Shown here: one piece after another, positions 53,205 to 61,701 of the stretch
How the letters are laid out: every line of letters begins with the position of its first letter
How positions within the stretch are numbered: the first letter of the stretch is position 1
Source of the DNA: Halobacillus naozhouensis
GTDB lineage: Bacteria > Bacillota > Bacilli > Bacillales > Halobacillaceae
Direction: 5' to 3'
Length of the DNA stretch: 64,000 nucleotides
Assembly (NCBI RefSeq): GCF_029714185.1
Contig: NZ_CP121671.1
Span: 2,356,001 to 2,420,000, forward strand
The notes under the pieces: generated by a model
Seen by the model: only the letters and a program-made list of their open reading frames with translations
What the model was told of the DNA's origin: nothing
Databases searched by the model: none
Position numbers and translations under genes: made by a program

Positions 53205-54156
53205 AGAGGTTCTCTTTAACTAAATAGGCACCGCCAATTACTCCGGCATCATTCCCAAGTTCAGCTATTTCAAAGGTACAAGCTTCAAACGTGCGAGCTA
53301 AAGCATAAGATTTAAATGTTTCTTTAAGAGGATTTAACAATTGATCTCCGGCTTTCGAGACTCCCCCGCCAATTATTACTTTATTTGGATTCACCGCAAT
53401 TGCCAAATTAGCAATCGCTAATCCAAGCGTATCCGTGACAGATGTAAGGACTTTATTGGCGGCAGGGTCATGCGCTGCTGCGGCCCGAAAAACATCCTTT
53501 GCTGTCAGGTCTTCTACTTTATTTAACGAAGAGTCCGGGATAGTGACCAATGCTTCTTTGACTTTCCTAACGATCGCTGTTGCCGAAGCTTCCGTCTCAA
53601 GACATCCTGTTTTCCCACAGTTACAAGGGGCACCTCCATTAGAGATAACAGTCATATGCCCAATTTCAGCGGCCATTCCATTTGCCCCGCTAATAATTTG
53701 ACCATTAGCAATGATGCCTCCCCCAACACCTGTCCCTAGTGTTACAGCGATCACATTTTCAGCTCCATTACCTGCACCGAGCCAGTTTTCGCCAAGAGCA
53801 GCTAAATTAGCGTCATTGTCTACCCATACAGGGTATCCCGATAGTTTTGACAACTCGTTTCCGAAATCATAATCTTCCCAGCCAATATTCACGGCCACGT
53901 AAATAAAGCCCGTTTTCGTATTAATGAAACCTGGAGCACCAACTCCAATTCCTAGAATATTGGACTTATGTATATCTAATTCAGAACGAGCCGCTTCTAT
54001 TGCTTCATGAATATCATATGCAATATGTTTTCCTCGTTGACTCTTATTAGTGGGTATTTCCCATTTTTTAAAAATTTCACCTTTTGTTGAAAGCACAGCA
54101 AGTTTTATTGTTGTACCACCAATGTCGACCCCAAAACAATACTTGTCACTACTCAT
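53203..54156 (-). CDS. glcK: Glucokinase (ROK family)
   Basis: A 317-residue ROK-family glucokinase phosphorylating cytoplasmic glucose with ATP. The phosphate loop is DIGGTTIKLAV (about 11-21), the sugar Asp in VWVDNDANLAALGE, and the zinc site CNCGKTGCLE with an upstream GHMTV His. It overlaps yqgQ by 4 bases; the yqgQ-glcK pair is conserved in Bacillaceae. Confidence 0.95.
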   Translation of the reverse strand: MSSDKYCFGVDIGGTTIKLAVLSTKGEIFKKWEIPTNKSQRGKHIAYDIHEAIEAARSELDIHKSNILGIGVGAPGFINTKTGFIYVAVNIGWEDYDFGNELSKLSGYPVWVDNDANLAALGENWLGAGNGAENVIAVTLGTGVGGGIIANGQIISGANGMAAEIGHMTVISNGGAPCNCGKTGCLETEASATAIVRKVKEALVTIPDSSLNKVEDLTAKDVFRAAAAHDPAANKVLTSVTDTLGLAIANLAIAVNPNKVIIGGGVSKAGDQLLNPLKETFKSYALARTFEACTFEIAELGNDAGVIGGAYLVKENL

Positions 54157-54371
54157 TTATTTGCCTCTCCCTTATGTTCATCTTGCATTTTAGCGATTTC
54201 AGTACGAAGCAACAAAATCGCCATATTGTAATCTTCCCCTGAGATACACTGCGATTGATTTAATTCCTTTACCTCTTGTTCCATTAGCTGTAACTCTGCC
54301 AAGCGATCCCCTACATAAATAAAAGTACCAAATTGTTTTAAAAATTGCTGAATATCATAAATTGTTCTCAC
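54153..54371 (-). CDS. yqgQ: DUF910 protein YqgQ
   Basis: A 72-residue all-helical cytoplasmic protein: RTIYDIQQFLKQFGTFIYVGDRLAELQLMEQEVKEL. DUF910/YqgQ may bind single-stranded nucleic acid, but function is unknown. The GTG at 54371 after AAAGGTGAT aligns with the B. subtilis N-terminus; the longer frame to 54428 is rejected. It is coupled with glcK. Confidence 0.82.
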   Translation of the reverse strand: MRTIYDIQQFLKQFGTFIYVGDRLAELQLMEQEVKELNQSQCISGEDYNMAILLLRTEIAKMQDEHKGEANK

Positions 54372-54647
54372 TATTATCACCTTTTTCATTATACCAATGT
54401 AGTTTAAGAATGAAAATGTAAAACCCACAATGTGTGTACTTACTCCATTCAGTTACTATTTTTTTGCATGTAAATTCCTTCAATCACATAAGTTTATACA
54501 ACCTATTATTAAATCACTGTTGGAACCCAGATGACTGATTGAGATAACAGAGACCTTCCCTTTGATCACATGATAGTGGTCATTGGACAAGACATGCTTA
54601 TTTTTCAGTAACTACTTACGAATTTTTCAAAGAAGGAGATGCTCGAC

Positions 54648-55499
54648 ATGAAACACATATGGATGTTCGCCATTATAGGATTTCTAGCCATCTTATTCTC
54701 TTATTTCTTTATGAGTTCCGAAGATCTGGCGGTTATTAAATACTTTCCGATTGATGAAACTCATCACTTCATCGAGGCCCAGACTACTATTACGACTTCC
54801 AATGATGAAAAAAATGACCAAATTAGATGGACCATATCTTCTGCTAGTAATGAAACGATGTATTTACGCCAGGATGTCTCCCTTTTATATGTAAATGGTC
54901 GATTGAAAGGCGTAGTGAATAAATGGGAAGAAAACGCTCAACACATAGAAAAAGAATCAATCCTTCAAAGCGAAGATAGTAAAAAGTATGAGGCGATTTC
55001 CTTTCACCACGGTGAAATTCATGAGAATAACGGAGAGATAAAAAGCATCCAAGCTACATCTAACGATACTCTGTACCTTATTGACTCTCCACATTCAAAA
55101 GAAGAAGCCTTCCAAGAGCCTCAGTCAGATGAAGAGGAAGAATGGGCAAACAAACTGGACCATGCGATTCAACAGCAGTTAGAAGCACAGTGGGACGAGC
55201 TTATTCATCATTATCAGATCCCAAGAGAGAAATATATACACGTTCCTTTAACAGGTCTTACCGCCTTTAGTAAAGATCATCCTTTTCCAGGTACGACAGC
55301 AGCCGATTTTGACCGAATACTTGGCCAACTTTGGGAAGGACTGTACAAAAACTATGTGATCGGGATTGAAGACTCGCAAACCAAGCATCCTATCCAAAGC
55401 TATATCCCTCTTCTGCTTCTAGACAAAAACGGGAAGCATTTAATCGTTCTATATGAGGACGATGCGGGAACTAAACATCAACTCATCCAATATTATTGA
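54648..55499 (+). CDS. Unknown anchored/secreted protein
   Basis: A 283-residue protein with one N-terminal hydrophobic segment (about 2-22, HIWMFAIIGFLAILFSYFF) and a long acidic, mostly beta-rich polar part likely outside the cell. An acidic stretch (SDEEEEW) lies near 165. I do not recognise a family or catalytic motif. The ATG at 54648 is nine bases after AAGGAG; an ATG at 54639 abuts the site. Its stop overlaps that of gluP on the other strand by 7 bases. B. subtilis has no gene I know at this place, so it may be lineage-specific. Confidence 0.65.
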   Translation: MKHIWMFAIIGFLAILFSYFFMSSEDLAVIKYFPIDETHHFIEAQTTITTSNDEKNDQIRWTISSASNETMYLRQDVSLLYVNGRLKGVVNKWEENAQHIEKESILQSEDSKKYEAISFHHGEIHENNGEIKSIQATSNDTLYLIDSPHSKEEAFQEPQSDEEEEWANKLDHAIQQQLEAQWDELIHHYQIPREKYIHVPLTGLTAFSKDHPFPGTTAADFDRILGQLWEGLYKNYVIGIEDSQTKHPIQSYIPLLLLDKNGKHLIVLYEDDAGTKHQLIQYY

Positions 55500-57019
55500 T
55501 CAAAACTTTTTAATAAATCTTGAAACTGCTCACGTTCAGGTTTTAAACGTGAAGCTTTATTTGCATGTGTTTCAGCCTTATCCATCATACCTGCTTGTCG
55601 GTAAAGCAGTGCTAAATTGAAATGGGCCTCTGCAAACTCAGGATCTAAAGCAATGACTTGGGCAAGATCCTCGATCGCTTTAGTGTATTGTTCGGTTTTT
55701 GTATAAGCATAGGACCTATTGAAAAGTAATTCGGCTTGGTAATTACCGGGTTTCTCAAGAGCCTCTGTTGTCAGGTTGATGGCTTTTCGATAATTTTGTT
55801 CCTCAATTAAGTTTTGAGACAGTTGAACTTCAATGAGGGCATAAGACCGATTATCCACCTGTTGAATCCCTAAAACGATCATCATTCCAATCGCTGCCGT
55901 GTAAATCAAGACGGACAGACTTTGGAGGAACCATTGTCTCTTTTTAGGAAGATTGCATATAGCAGAAGCAATAAACCCGCCTATTAATCCTCCCATGTGG
56001 GCTCCATTATCAACTTGCGGCACGAGCAGACCAAAAGCAATGTTTATGCCGATAACAACAAATAAATTATAACCCATTGTTCGAAAAAACAACCTTTTGT
56101 GATGCACACCAAAATATAACAAGGCACCGAACAAGCCAAAGATGGCCCCGGAAGCGCCTGCAGCAACTTGAGGATTTAACATAAAGCTGGCTATTCCGCC
56201 AAAAATACCTGCCATAAAATAAATCCATGTAAACCGAAACGTACCATAAATTCGTTCTACAGCTGTACCTAAGTAGTATAGTGCCAACATATTCATAAGT
56301 AGATGAAGAGTTCCAATATGAAGAAACATTGAACTCAGGATACGCCACCATTCACCGCTGACAATAGCAGGATTATACTTGGCTCCGTATTCAATCAGTG
56401 TAATAATTGAAGTCGAACTGCCTGTAAACTCAATAAATAAGTACATTAGTATATTAACAGCCAGAAGCACGTAGGTCAGCAACGGCTTTCCATAAGTGAA
56501 TAGGGCCTGCGTATCATGCTTTCTCTTACGTTGACTTCTTTCCATATGATCTTTCAAGTAATGAACATGCGTTTCTGCGTCATGTTCGCTTAATTCTAGT
56601 GACCATTCAGGGGGCGTTATTCCTAAATCGTTGTATAAGTTATAAATTCCTTCTCGTTTATGGTCATCATCTAAATAAACAATATTTGTATTTAATGGAA
56701 GTTGGTCCTTATTAATCTTCTCCCATTCGTCAACTGGAGGGTATTGAGAAATGTAGAGACAGTGAACCACTATTTTTCTATTGCGAAACAAACGCCGATT
56801 TTGCTTGATTTGTAAATGAATGTTTTCCAAATCGCGGACTAACTGGCTACGCCAATCAAACTGAGCATGGTATAGCCGGAAAACATGTGTTTTACCCTTT
56901 ATATCTTTTTCAAGCCATATTTCACTACTGTTCTTATTTACATGTAATACCTCGAAATTTTGTCCGTCGACAAGATCCTGCGCAATCTTCCATAAAAAAT
57001 AATCTTGTTTAATATACAA
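55493..57019 (-). CDS. gluP: Rhomboid serine protease GluP (YqgP) with TPR
   Basis: A 508-residue intramembrane protease. The N-terminal ~175 residues form a cytoplasmic domain, followed by seven TM helices with the catalytic dyad Ser290 (GASGAIFGL) and His341 (GAHMGG), and two TPR repeats at the C-terminus (about 400-500). B. subtilis YqgP cleaves the magnesium transporter MgtE under manganese stress together with FtsH. It starts at a TTG with AAGGAGGGG upstream. Confidence 0.93.
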   Translation of the reverse strand: MYIKQDYFLWKIAQDLVDGQNFEVLHVNKNSSEIWLEKDIKGKTHVFRLYHAQFDWRSQLVRDLENIHLQIKQNRRLFRNRKIVVHCLYISQYPPVDEWEKINKDQLPLNTNIVYLDDDHKREGIYNLYNDLGITPPEWSLELSEHDAETHVHYLKDHMERSQRKRKHDTQALFTYGKPLLTYVLLAVNILMYLFIEFTGSSTSIITLIEYGAKYNPAIVSGEWWRILSSMFLHIGTLHLLMNMLALYYLGTAVERIYGTFRFTWIYFMAGIFGGIASFMLNPQVAAGASGAIFGLFGALLYFGVHHKRLFFRTMGYNLFVVIGINIAFGLLVPQVDNGAHMGGLIGGFIASAICNLPKKRQWFLQSLSVLIYTAAIGMMIVLGIQQVDNRSYALIEVQLSQNLIEEQNYRKAINLTTEALEKPGNYQAELLFNRSYAYTKTEQYTKAIEDLAQVIALDPEFAEAHFNLALLYRQAGMMDKAETHANKASRLKPEREQFQDLLKSFDQ

Positions 57020-57105
57020 ATTTTCCCCTCCTTGCTAACCCTTATCATAGCACGATGCCCTTCGATGAAGCGAAACCCCTGTTTAATAAGTTGTATTGTA
57101 AAATC

Positions 57106-57142
57106 AAAACCGGACTGTCAGCTGATCTGACAGTCCGGTTTC
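57106..57142 (-). terminator. Terminator after yqgO
   Basis: A perfect 14-bp stem AACCGGACTGTCAG/CTGACAGTCCGGTT followed by TTGATTTT on the minus strand, just after the yqgO stop and ahead of gluP. Confidence 0.9.
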
Positions 57143-57329
57143 ATTTAAACATATTAGAAAGAAACTTCCTTCTTACATACGGCATGCTCATAGTTTGCTG
57201 AATAAGCCAGTGCCTTAAATACGGCACAGTTGACAACACGTCAAAAACTTTATAACGGCAACGATAAAGCAATGTCCCCAAAGAGAAAACAATAACCATC
57301 CATGTCAATATGCGAGTCATTTCACTCAC
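57141..57329 (-). CDS. yqgO: YqgO-like small protein
   Basis: A 62-residue basic protein with one N-terminal TM helix (about 7-22) and a motif-like tail PYLRHWLIQQTMSMPYVRRKFLSNMF. Place and length correspond to B. subtilis yqgO, between yqgP and yqgN. Function unknown. GTGAGTG lies upstream; ribosome site modest. Confidence 0.65.
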   Translation of the reverse strand: MSEMTRILTWMVIVFSLGTLLYRCRYKVFDVLSTVPYLRHWLIQQTMSMPYVRRKFLSNMFK

Positions 57330-57401
57330 CTCATTTTCATTTACGATTATTGTGCTCCATCTGGCCGTGATTATTCTTAGGTAATTTGAGAAAGTTTTTT
57401 A

Positions 57402-57962
57402 CTAAATCGTCAGCCAGTTCTCTTCGGTAATAATATGCTGAACGGGAATATCAAACCCTTCAGAAGGCAGTTCTTCCGTTACTTGTTTTTCAGATACTAG
57501 CGAAACCGTGACTCCGTTGAAATCAGCAAGGAAGCGGTCGTAGAACCCTCCTCCAAAGCCAATTCGGTATCCTTTTCGATCGAAGATTAACCCTGGTACG
57601 ATCAGCAGATCAATCTCTTTTTTCTCAATAGCTTGTGATTTAGCAGGAGATGGTTCCTGTAATCCGTAGTAAACAACTTCTAATTGCTCATAACTCTGCA
57701 AGTCATAAAATGTCAGGATTTTTAATTCTGGATCGCATTTGGGAACGACAATTTTCTTTCCTTGATCCCATGCCGCTTCTATTATAGGGTGTGTGGACCA
57801 CTCGTGAGTCAGTGAAATCGTAACAGCGACGACTTCGGCCGACTTCCATAATGCTGATTGAAACAATTGATTATGTACCGCTTTTTCTATATTTCCTTTT
57901 TCCTCTTTGGAATAAGACTCCAACAGGGACTTCCCTTTAGTTCGCCATTCGCTTTTATCCAT
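57402..57962 (-). CDS. yqgN: 5-formyltetrahydrofolate cyclo-ligase
   Basis: A 186-residue enzyme converting 5-formyl-THF to 5,10-methenyl-THF with ATP. It shows KIVVPKCD, a DLLIVPGLIFDRKGYRIGFGGGFYDRFL (in parts) signature with the glycine-rich nucleotide site, typical of YqgN/MTHFS. It follows rpmG after its terminator, as in B. subtilis. Confidence 0.93.
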   Translation of the reverse strand: MDKSEWRTKGKSLLESYSKEEKGNIEKAVHNQLFQSALWKSAEVVAVTISLTHEWSTHPIIEAAWDQGKKIVVPKCDPELKILTFYDLQSYEQLEVVYYGLQEPSPAKSQAIEKKEIDLLIVPGLIFDRKGYRIGFGGGFYDRFLADFNGVTVSLVSEKQVTEELPSEGFDIPVQHIITEENWLTI

Positions 57963-57984
57963 TAGGACCCCTTTCTATGCGTAC

Positions 57985-58019
57985 AAAAAAACAGCAGGAA
58001 GAATTCCTGCTGTTTATTT
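57985..58019 (-). terminator. Terminator after rpmG
   Basis: AAACAGCAGGAA/TTCCTGCTGTTT perfect stem followed by seven T on the minus strand; overlaps the rpmG stop. Confidence 0.9.
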
Positions 58020-58163
58020 TGTTTCACGATGAAGCGTATATTTACCTAATCGCGGGCTGTATTTGTTTAGCTCCAGACGCTCAGGATTGGTACGCTTATT
58101 TTTTGTAGTAATATAATTACGGTCACCAGTTTCAGTGCAAGCAAGTGTAATGTTTACACGCAT
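58014..58163 (-). CDS. rpmG: 50S ribosomal protein L33, mostly zinc-ligand-free form
   Basis: A 49-residue L33 read from ATG 58163 to TAA 58014: MRVNITLACTETGDRNY...KYSPRLGKYTLHRETK. Zinc-binding L33 has two Cys-x2-Cys pairs; here only Cys9 remains, with Thr at the second position and Ser/Leu at the others, so zinc binding is unlikely. Zinc-free L33 paralogues allow zinc saving in Bacilli. GGAGGG and a strong sigma-A promoter lie upstream, and I see no Zur box, so expression may be constitutive. Confidence 0.93.
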   Translation of the reverse strand: MRVNITLACTETGDRNYITTKNKRTNPERLELNKYSPRLGKYTLHRETK

Positions 58164-58220
58164 GATTTATCCCTCCAAACATGATTCAATTCAACTCTAT
58201 GCTAATAATCAGACCTTATA

Positions 58221-58249
58221 ATAATATCAAATGTTTATACAGCTTTCAA
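58221..58249 (-). promoter_or_regulatory. Sigma-A promoter of rpmG
   Basis: Minus strand -35 TTGAAA (58244-58249), 17-bp spacer, -10 TATTAT (58221-58226), about 58 bases before the rpmG ATG. Confidence 0.75.
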
Positions 58250-58398
58250 GTACATATTTCTTGTCGTCTAGTAAATTTCGTAGTCGAACTTCCTCTGAGT
58301 GCCTACCGGGGCGCTTACGCTTTTGTTCTTAATCTAAGAAACACCATAGATATCCTTCTCATTCTATGGTATAAATAAAAGAGTTAGGAGTGAATAGA

Positions 58399-58767
58399 AT
58401 GATCCCAAGTATCATTACACTTGCTTCAGTGGGTCTGATATTATTTATTGTGTCATTTTTCATGAATGACCGACTTAGAGATGTAGAAGATCAAGTGGAA
58501 CAACTTTCTTTACAGTACATGCAAGAAAGTTATCAAATGAAGAAAAAATTAAATGTCCTGGAAGAGGAGTTACTCTCCAGCGATTTAACGGAAGAGATTC
58601 TAAAGCAATCTCAATCTAAACAGCAGAGTCCGCCATTAGTTGCTAAAATTGAAAACTTGCACCAATCAGGATATTCATTAGCAGAGATTGCTAAAAAAAC
58701 TAATTTAAACGAATATGACGTACATTCCATTGTCCTCCAATTCAAGAATGAGGGACTTTCCAAATGA
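58399..58767 (+). CDS. yqzD: Membrane-anchored coiled-coil protein with C-terminal HTH (YqzD-like)
   Basis: A 122-residue protein with an N-terminal TM helix (about 4-22), a coiled coil (about 25-60) and a C-terminal helix-turn-helix-like motif (KIENLHQSGYSLAEIAKKTNLNEYDVHSIV, in parts), an arrangement also seen in SwrB/DUF6115 proteins. Its place next to yqzC and the pst operon suggests YqzD. AGGAG lies eight bases before ATG 58399. It overlaps the next gene by 4 bases (ATGA). Function unknown. Confidence 0.65.
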   Translation: MIPSIITLASVGLILFIVSFFMNDRLRDVEDQVEQLSLQYMQESYQMKKKLNVLEEELLSSDLTEEILKQSQSKQQSPPLVAKIENLHQSGYSLAEIAKKTNLNEYDVHSIVLQFKNEGLSK

Positions 58768-59219
58768 AACAAACTGTACGATCATTTTCAATCGGATTAA
58801 TGGCCGCAACTCTTATGTTAAGTATTTTTTATTGGGTGGAACCAAGGGAAATGTCCGGAAAGACACCGCAGCTTTCCGAAAATGATATGATCAGCAAACT
58901 TAAAAGTGATGGATACCATATATTCACTGAGGCACAGCTCGAAAATGTTAAAAACGAGGCTAAGGCAACTCAGGAAACCACTAAAAAGACAGATACTCCT
59001 GAAAAACGGCCAGGAAAAGTAACTTTTTCGATAGCGTCCGGCATGAGTTCAACTGAGATTAGTCAAATGCTTGCTGATGCAGGATTGATTGATGATGTAG
59101 AAGCCTTTGATGAATATATGCGCAACCAAGAACTCAGTCGCTACATACAAATTGGTGAATATGAAGTTCCAAAGGGAATGACAATAGAACAAACTGCTGA
59201 TATTATTACCTCAAAATAA
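58764..59219 (+). CDS. yqzC: YceG/MltG-like truncated protein (YqzC-like)
   Basis: A 151-residue protein with an N-terminal TM or signal segment (about 7-25), a charged linker and a C-terminal ~60-residue domain (FSIASGMSSTEISQMLADAGLIDD...GEYEVPKGMTIEQTADII) like the LysM-like N-domain of endolytic transglycosylase MltG. The catalytic MltG domain with its Glu is missing, so it is not an active transglycosylase. Coupled to the preceding gene. Confidence 0.75.
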   Translation: MKQTVRSFSIGLMAATLMLSIFYWVEPREMSGKTPQLSENDMISKLKSDGYHIFTEAQLENVKNEAKATQETTKKTDTPEKRPGKVTFSIASGMSSTEISQMLADAGLIDDVEAFDEYMRNQELSRYIQIGEYEVPKGMTIEQTADIITSK

Positions 59220-59250
59220 AAGGCTGTCTCAAAAGAGACAGCCTTTAGTT
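59218..59250. terminator. Bidirectional terminator yqzC/phoU
   Basis: AAAGGCTGTCTC/GAGACAGCCTTT perfect stem with 4-base loop between convergent yqzC and phoU. Confidence 0.85.
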
Positions 59251-59265
59251 ATATCACTGGATTCT

Positions 59266-59922
59266 TTAATTTAAATCGTATGTTCTTCCTTTTACTAAAT
59301 AGAAGACACTTTCGCCAATATTAGTAACATGATCCGCAAACCTCTCGATATATCGGGCAGTGTACGCCATTTGCATAATATGCTGTATTTGTTCTGGATT
59401 AATGGCTGTAAACTCAAGCAGCTCATGAACAATTTTCCCATAAAGTTCATCGATCTCATCATCCATACCAGCCAGCTTTTGAGCAAGTGAAATGTCTTCA
59501 TGCTCGAAAGCTTTTAAAGCTAAGTCCACCATATCCATCGCCATTACTGCCATCTCTCGTAGTTCAGGGTTAATCTTTATCCCATGTTTATCCCCTAAAT
59601 GGATAGTAGCCTTAGCTACATTTGTAGAATGATCAGCCATTCTTTCCAAATCAGATGAGATTTTGATGGCGACAATCAATCGTCGCAAATCTGTTGCGAC
59701 AGGTTGTTGTTTAGCAATGGTTAAAATGGCTTCTTCATTAATTTGTTCTTCTTTAGCATCTATAAAAGCGTCATCTTCCATAATTTCTTTAGCTTTATTT
59801 ACGTCTCCCTGGTAAAGCACATGAATTGCTGTATCCAGTGACTCTTTAACATCAAGTGAAAGCTGCTTTAATTGGTCTTTGATGCTTAGTAATTCCTCTT
59901 CAAATTGAGCACGAATCGGCAT
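59266..59922 (-). CDS. phoU: Phosphate signalling regulator PhoU
   Basis: A 218-residue all-helical PhoU with two three-helix repeats, each carrying a metal motif (ERMADHSTNVAKATI near 97 and ERFADHVTNIGESVFYLV near 198). It modulates the Pst transporter and PhoR sensing. B. subtilis lacks a phoU in its pst operon, so this operon is more like that of other Bacillaceae. It starts 26 bases after pstB. Confidence 0.95.
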   Translation of the reverse strand: MPIRAQFEEELLSIKDQLKQLSLDVKESLDTAIHVLYQGDVNKAKEIMEDDAFIDAKEEQINEEAILTIAKQQPVATDLRRLIVAIKISSDLERMADHSTNVAKATIHLGDKHGIKINPELREMAVMAMDMVDLALKAFEHEDISLAQKLAGMDDEIDELYGKIVHELLEFTAINPEQIQHIMQMAYTARYIERFADHVTNIGESVFYLVKGRTYDLN

Positions 59923-59948
59923 GCTAACCCCTGCCTTCCAGTTAATTA

Positions 59949-60800
59949 TTATCCAAAACGACCTGTAATATAATCTTCTGTTCGTTTATCGCTTGGGTTT
60001 TGAAACAGTTCACCCGTTTCAGCAAATTCGATTAACTCACCATTTAGAAAAAAAGCTGTTTTATCTGAAATACGCGCCGCTTGCTGCATATTGTGTGTCA
60101 CAATAACGATGCTATATTTTTTCTTAAGCTCTTGAACAAGCTCTTCTACTTTCAAAGTAGAAATTGGGTCCAGCGCTGAAGTCGGTTCATCCATTAAGAT
60201 GACATCCGGCTCTACAGCTAGAGCACGAGCAATACATACACGCTGTTGCTGGCCACCTGACAAACCGTAGGCATTTTCATCTAAACGATCTTTTAATTCA
60301 TCCCAGATCGCAGCATCTTTTAAACTTTTCTCGACAATTGCATCAAGTACTTCCTTTTTCTTAATTCCATGAACTCGTGGACCATAAGCAACATTATCAT
60401 AGACGGATTTAGGAAATGGATTTGGTTTTTGAAAGACCATCCCTACTTTTGCGCGTAAATCTTCTACATGAAATCTATCCTCATAAATATTCTTATCACG
60501 ATATTTAATGGTCCCCGATGTTTTAACTATCGGAACCATTTCTACCATGCGATTAAGAGCTTTTAAATAAGTTGATTTACCGCAGCCGGAAGGACCGATA
60601 ATGGCTGTTACTTGTTTTTCCGGAATTTCCATATTGATTTTATATAATGCCTGGTCAGAACCGTACCACAAGTTCAAGTCCGATACTTGAAAGATTTTGC
60701 TCTCTTCCCCAGCCTCTTTCTTGTCATTGTTTATCTTAGTTCTGTTTTTGACACTTGTAGTAGTTTTCATGTCTTTTCTTTCATCCAATTTAATTGTCAT
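59949..60800 (-). CDS. pstB: Phosphate ABC transporter ATPase PstB
   Basis: A 283-residue ABC ATPase with Walker A GPSGCGKSTYLK (about 73-84), signature LSGGQQQRVCIARAL, Walker B VILMDEPTSALDP and His switch VTHNMQQA. An extra ~35 polar N-terminal residues (DERKDMKTTT...) precede the usual start. Only one pstB is present, whereas B. subtilis has two. GGAGGG lies six bases before the ATG. Confidence 0.96.
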   Translation of the reverse strand: MTIKLDERKDMKTTTSVKNRTKINNDKKEAGEESKIFQVSDLNLWYGSDQALYKINMEIPEKQVTAIIGPSGCGKSTYLKALNRMVEMVPIVKTSGTIKYRDKNIYEDRFHVEDLRAKVGMVFQKPNPFPKSVYDNVAYGPRVHGIKKKEVLDAIVEKSLKDAAIWDELKDRLDENAYGLSGGQQQRVCIARALAVEPDVILMDEPTSALDPISTLKVEELVQELKKKYSIVIVTHNMQQAARISDKTAFFLNGELIEFAETGELFQNPSDKRTEDYITGRFG

Positions 60801-60822
60801 TTGAAACCCTCCGCATCATAAT

Positions 60823-61701
60823 TTATAGGCGTTTCTGAAATTTATTTCTAATGCCTACTGCAATGGCGTTCATCATCAATAACACAACGAGCAATACAAT
60901 AATCCCAGCAGCTGCAACATACTGCCACTCTTCTTGTGGTCTGCCTGTCCAGTTGTAAATTTGAATCGGCATCACAGTGTATTTTGAAAGCAGAGAATCT
61001 GGTAACGTGTAAATAGCCGTTGCAGCCCCTACGATGATTAAAGGTGCAGTTTCACCTATTGCTCTGGAAAGCGCAATAATCGTACCCGTAAGCATTCCTG
61101 GAAGTGCAGCGGGAAGAATTATCCGAGCAATGGTTTGCCATTTTGAGGCCCCCATTCCATAAGATGCTTCTCTTAATTCGTTTGGAACTGAACGGATAGC
61201 TTCTTGTGAGGCAACGACTATGACAGGCAGGATCAGTAGGGCCATCGTTAACCCACCCGCTAACAACCGATAACCAACGCTGAACATATAAACGAAGAAA
61301 GTAAGTCCTAATAGTCCAAATACGATCGAAGGAACCCCAGCTAAATTTTGAATATTTGCCCGTATAAATTCTGTGAATTTATTTTTAGAAGCATATTCCT
61401 CTAGATAAATCGCTGTAGCAACCCCAATGGTAACAGCAACAGCTGCTACAATTACCATTAACATAATCGATCCGATCAGACCTGCCCATATCCCTGCCTC
61501 TTCCGGAAACGGTGCCGGGAAGCTTGTAATATAATCCCAGCTCAAATAACCAATTCCTTGATTCAGAACACGGTAGATGAGTAAGGCAAGAAAAATTAAT
61601 CCAATCAACGTAGCTGAGAGAAATGCCGTTTTCATAATAGTGTTGAGCCACAATCTTCCCTTTACGTTTCGATTTACCGAATGGTTATTGCGCTCAAGCA
61701 T
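60823..61701 (-). CDS. pstA: Phosphate ABC transporter permease PstA
   Basis: A 292-residue permease with six TM helices and the BPD-transport EAA-like loop EASYGMGASKWQTIARIILPAALPGMLTG (in parts). It heterodimerises with PstC. Its ATG overlaps the pstC stop. Confidence 0.95.
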   Translation of the reverse strand: MLERNNHSVNRNVKGRLWLNTIMKTAFLSATLIGLIFLALLIYRVLNQGIGYLSWDYITSFPAPFPEEAGIWAGLIGSIMLMVIVAAVAVTIGVATAIYLEEYASKNKFTEFIRANIQNLAGVPSIVFGLLGLTFFVYMFSVGYRLLAGGLTMALLILPVIVVASQEAIRSVPNELREASYGMGASKWQTIARIILPAALPGMLTGTIIALSRAIGETAPLIIVGAATAIYTLPDSLLSKYTVMPIQIYNWTGRPQEEWQYVAAAGIIVLLVVLLMMNAIAVGIRNKFQKRL

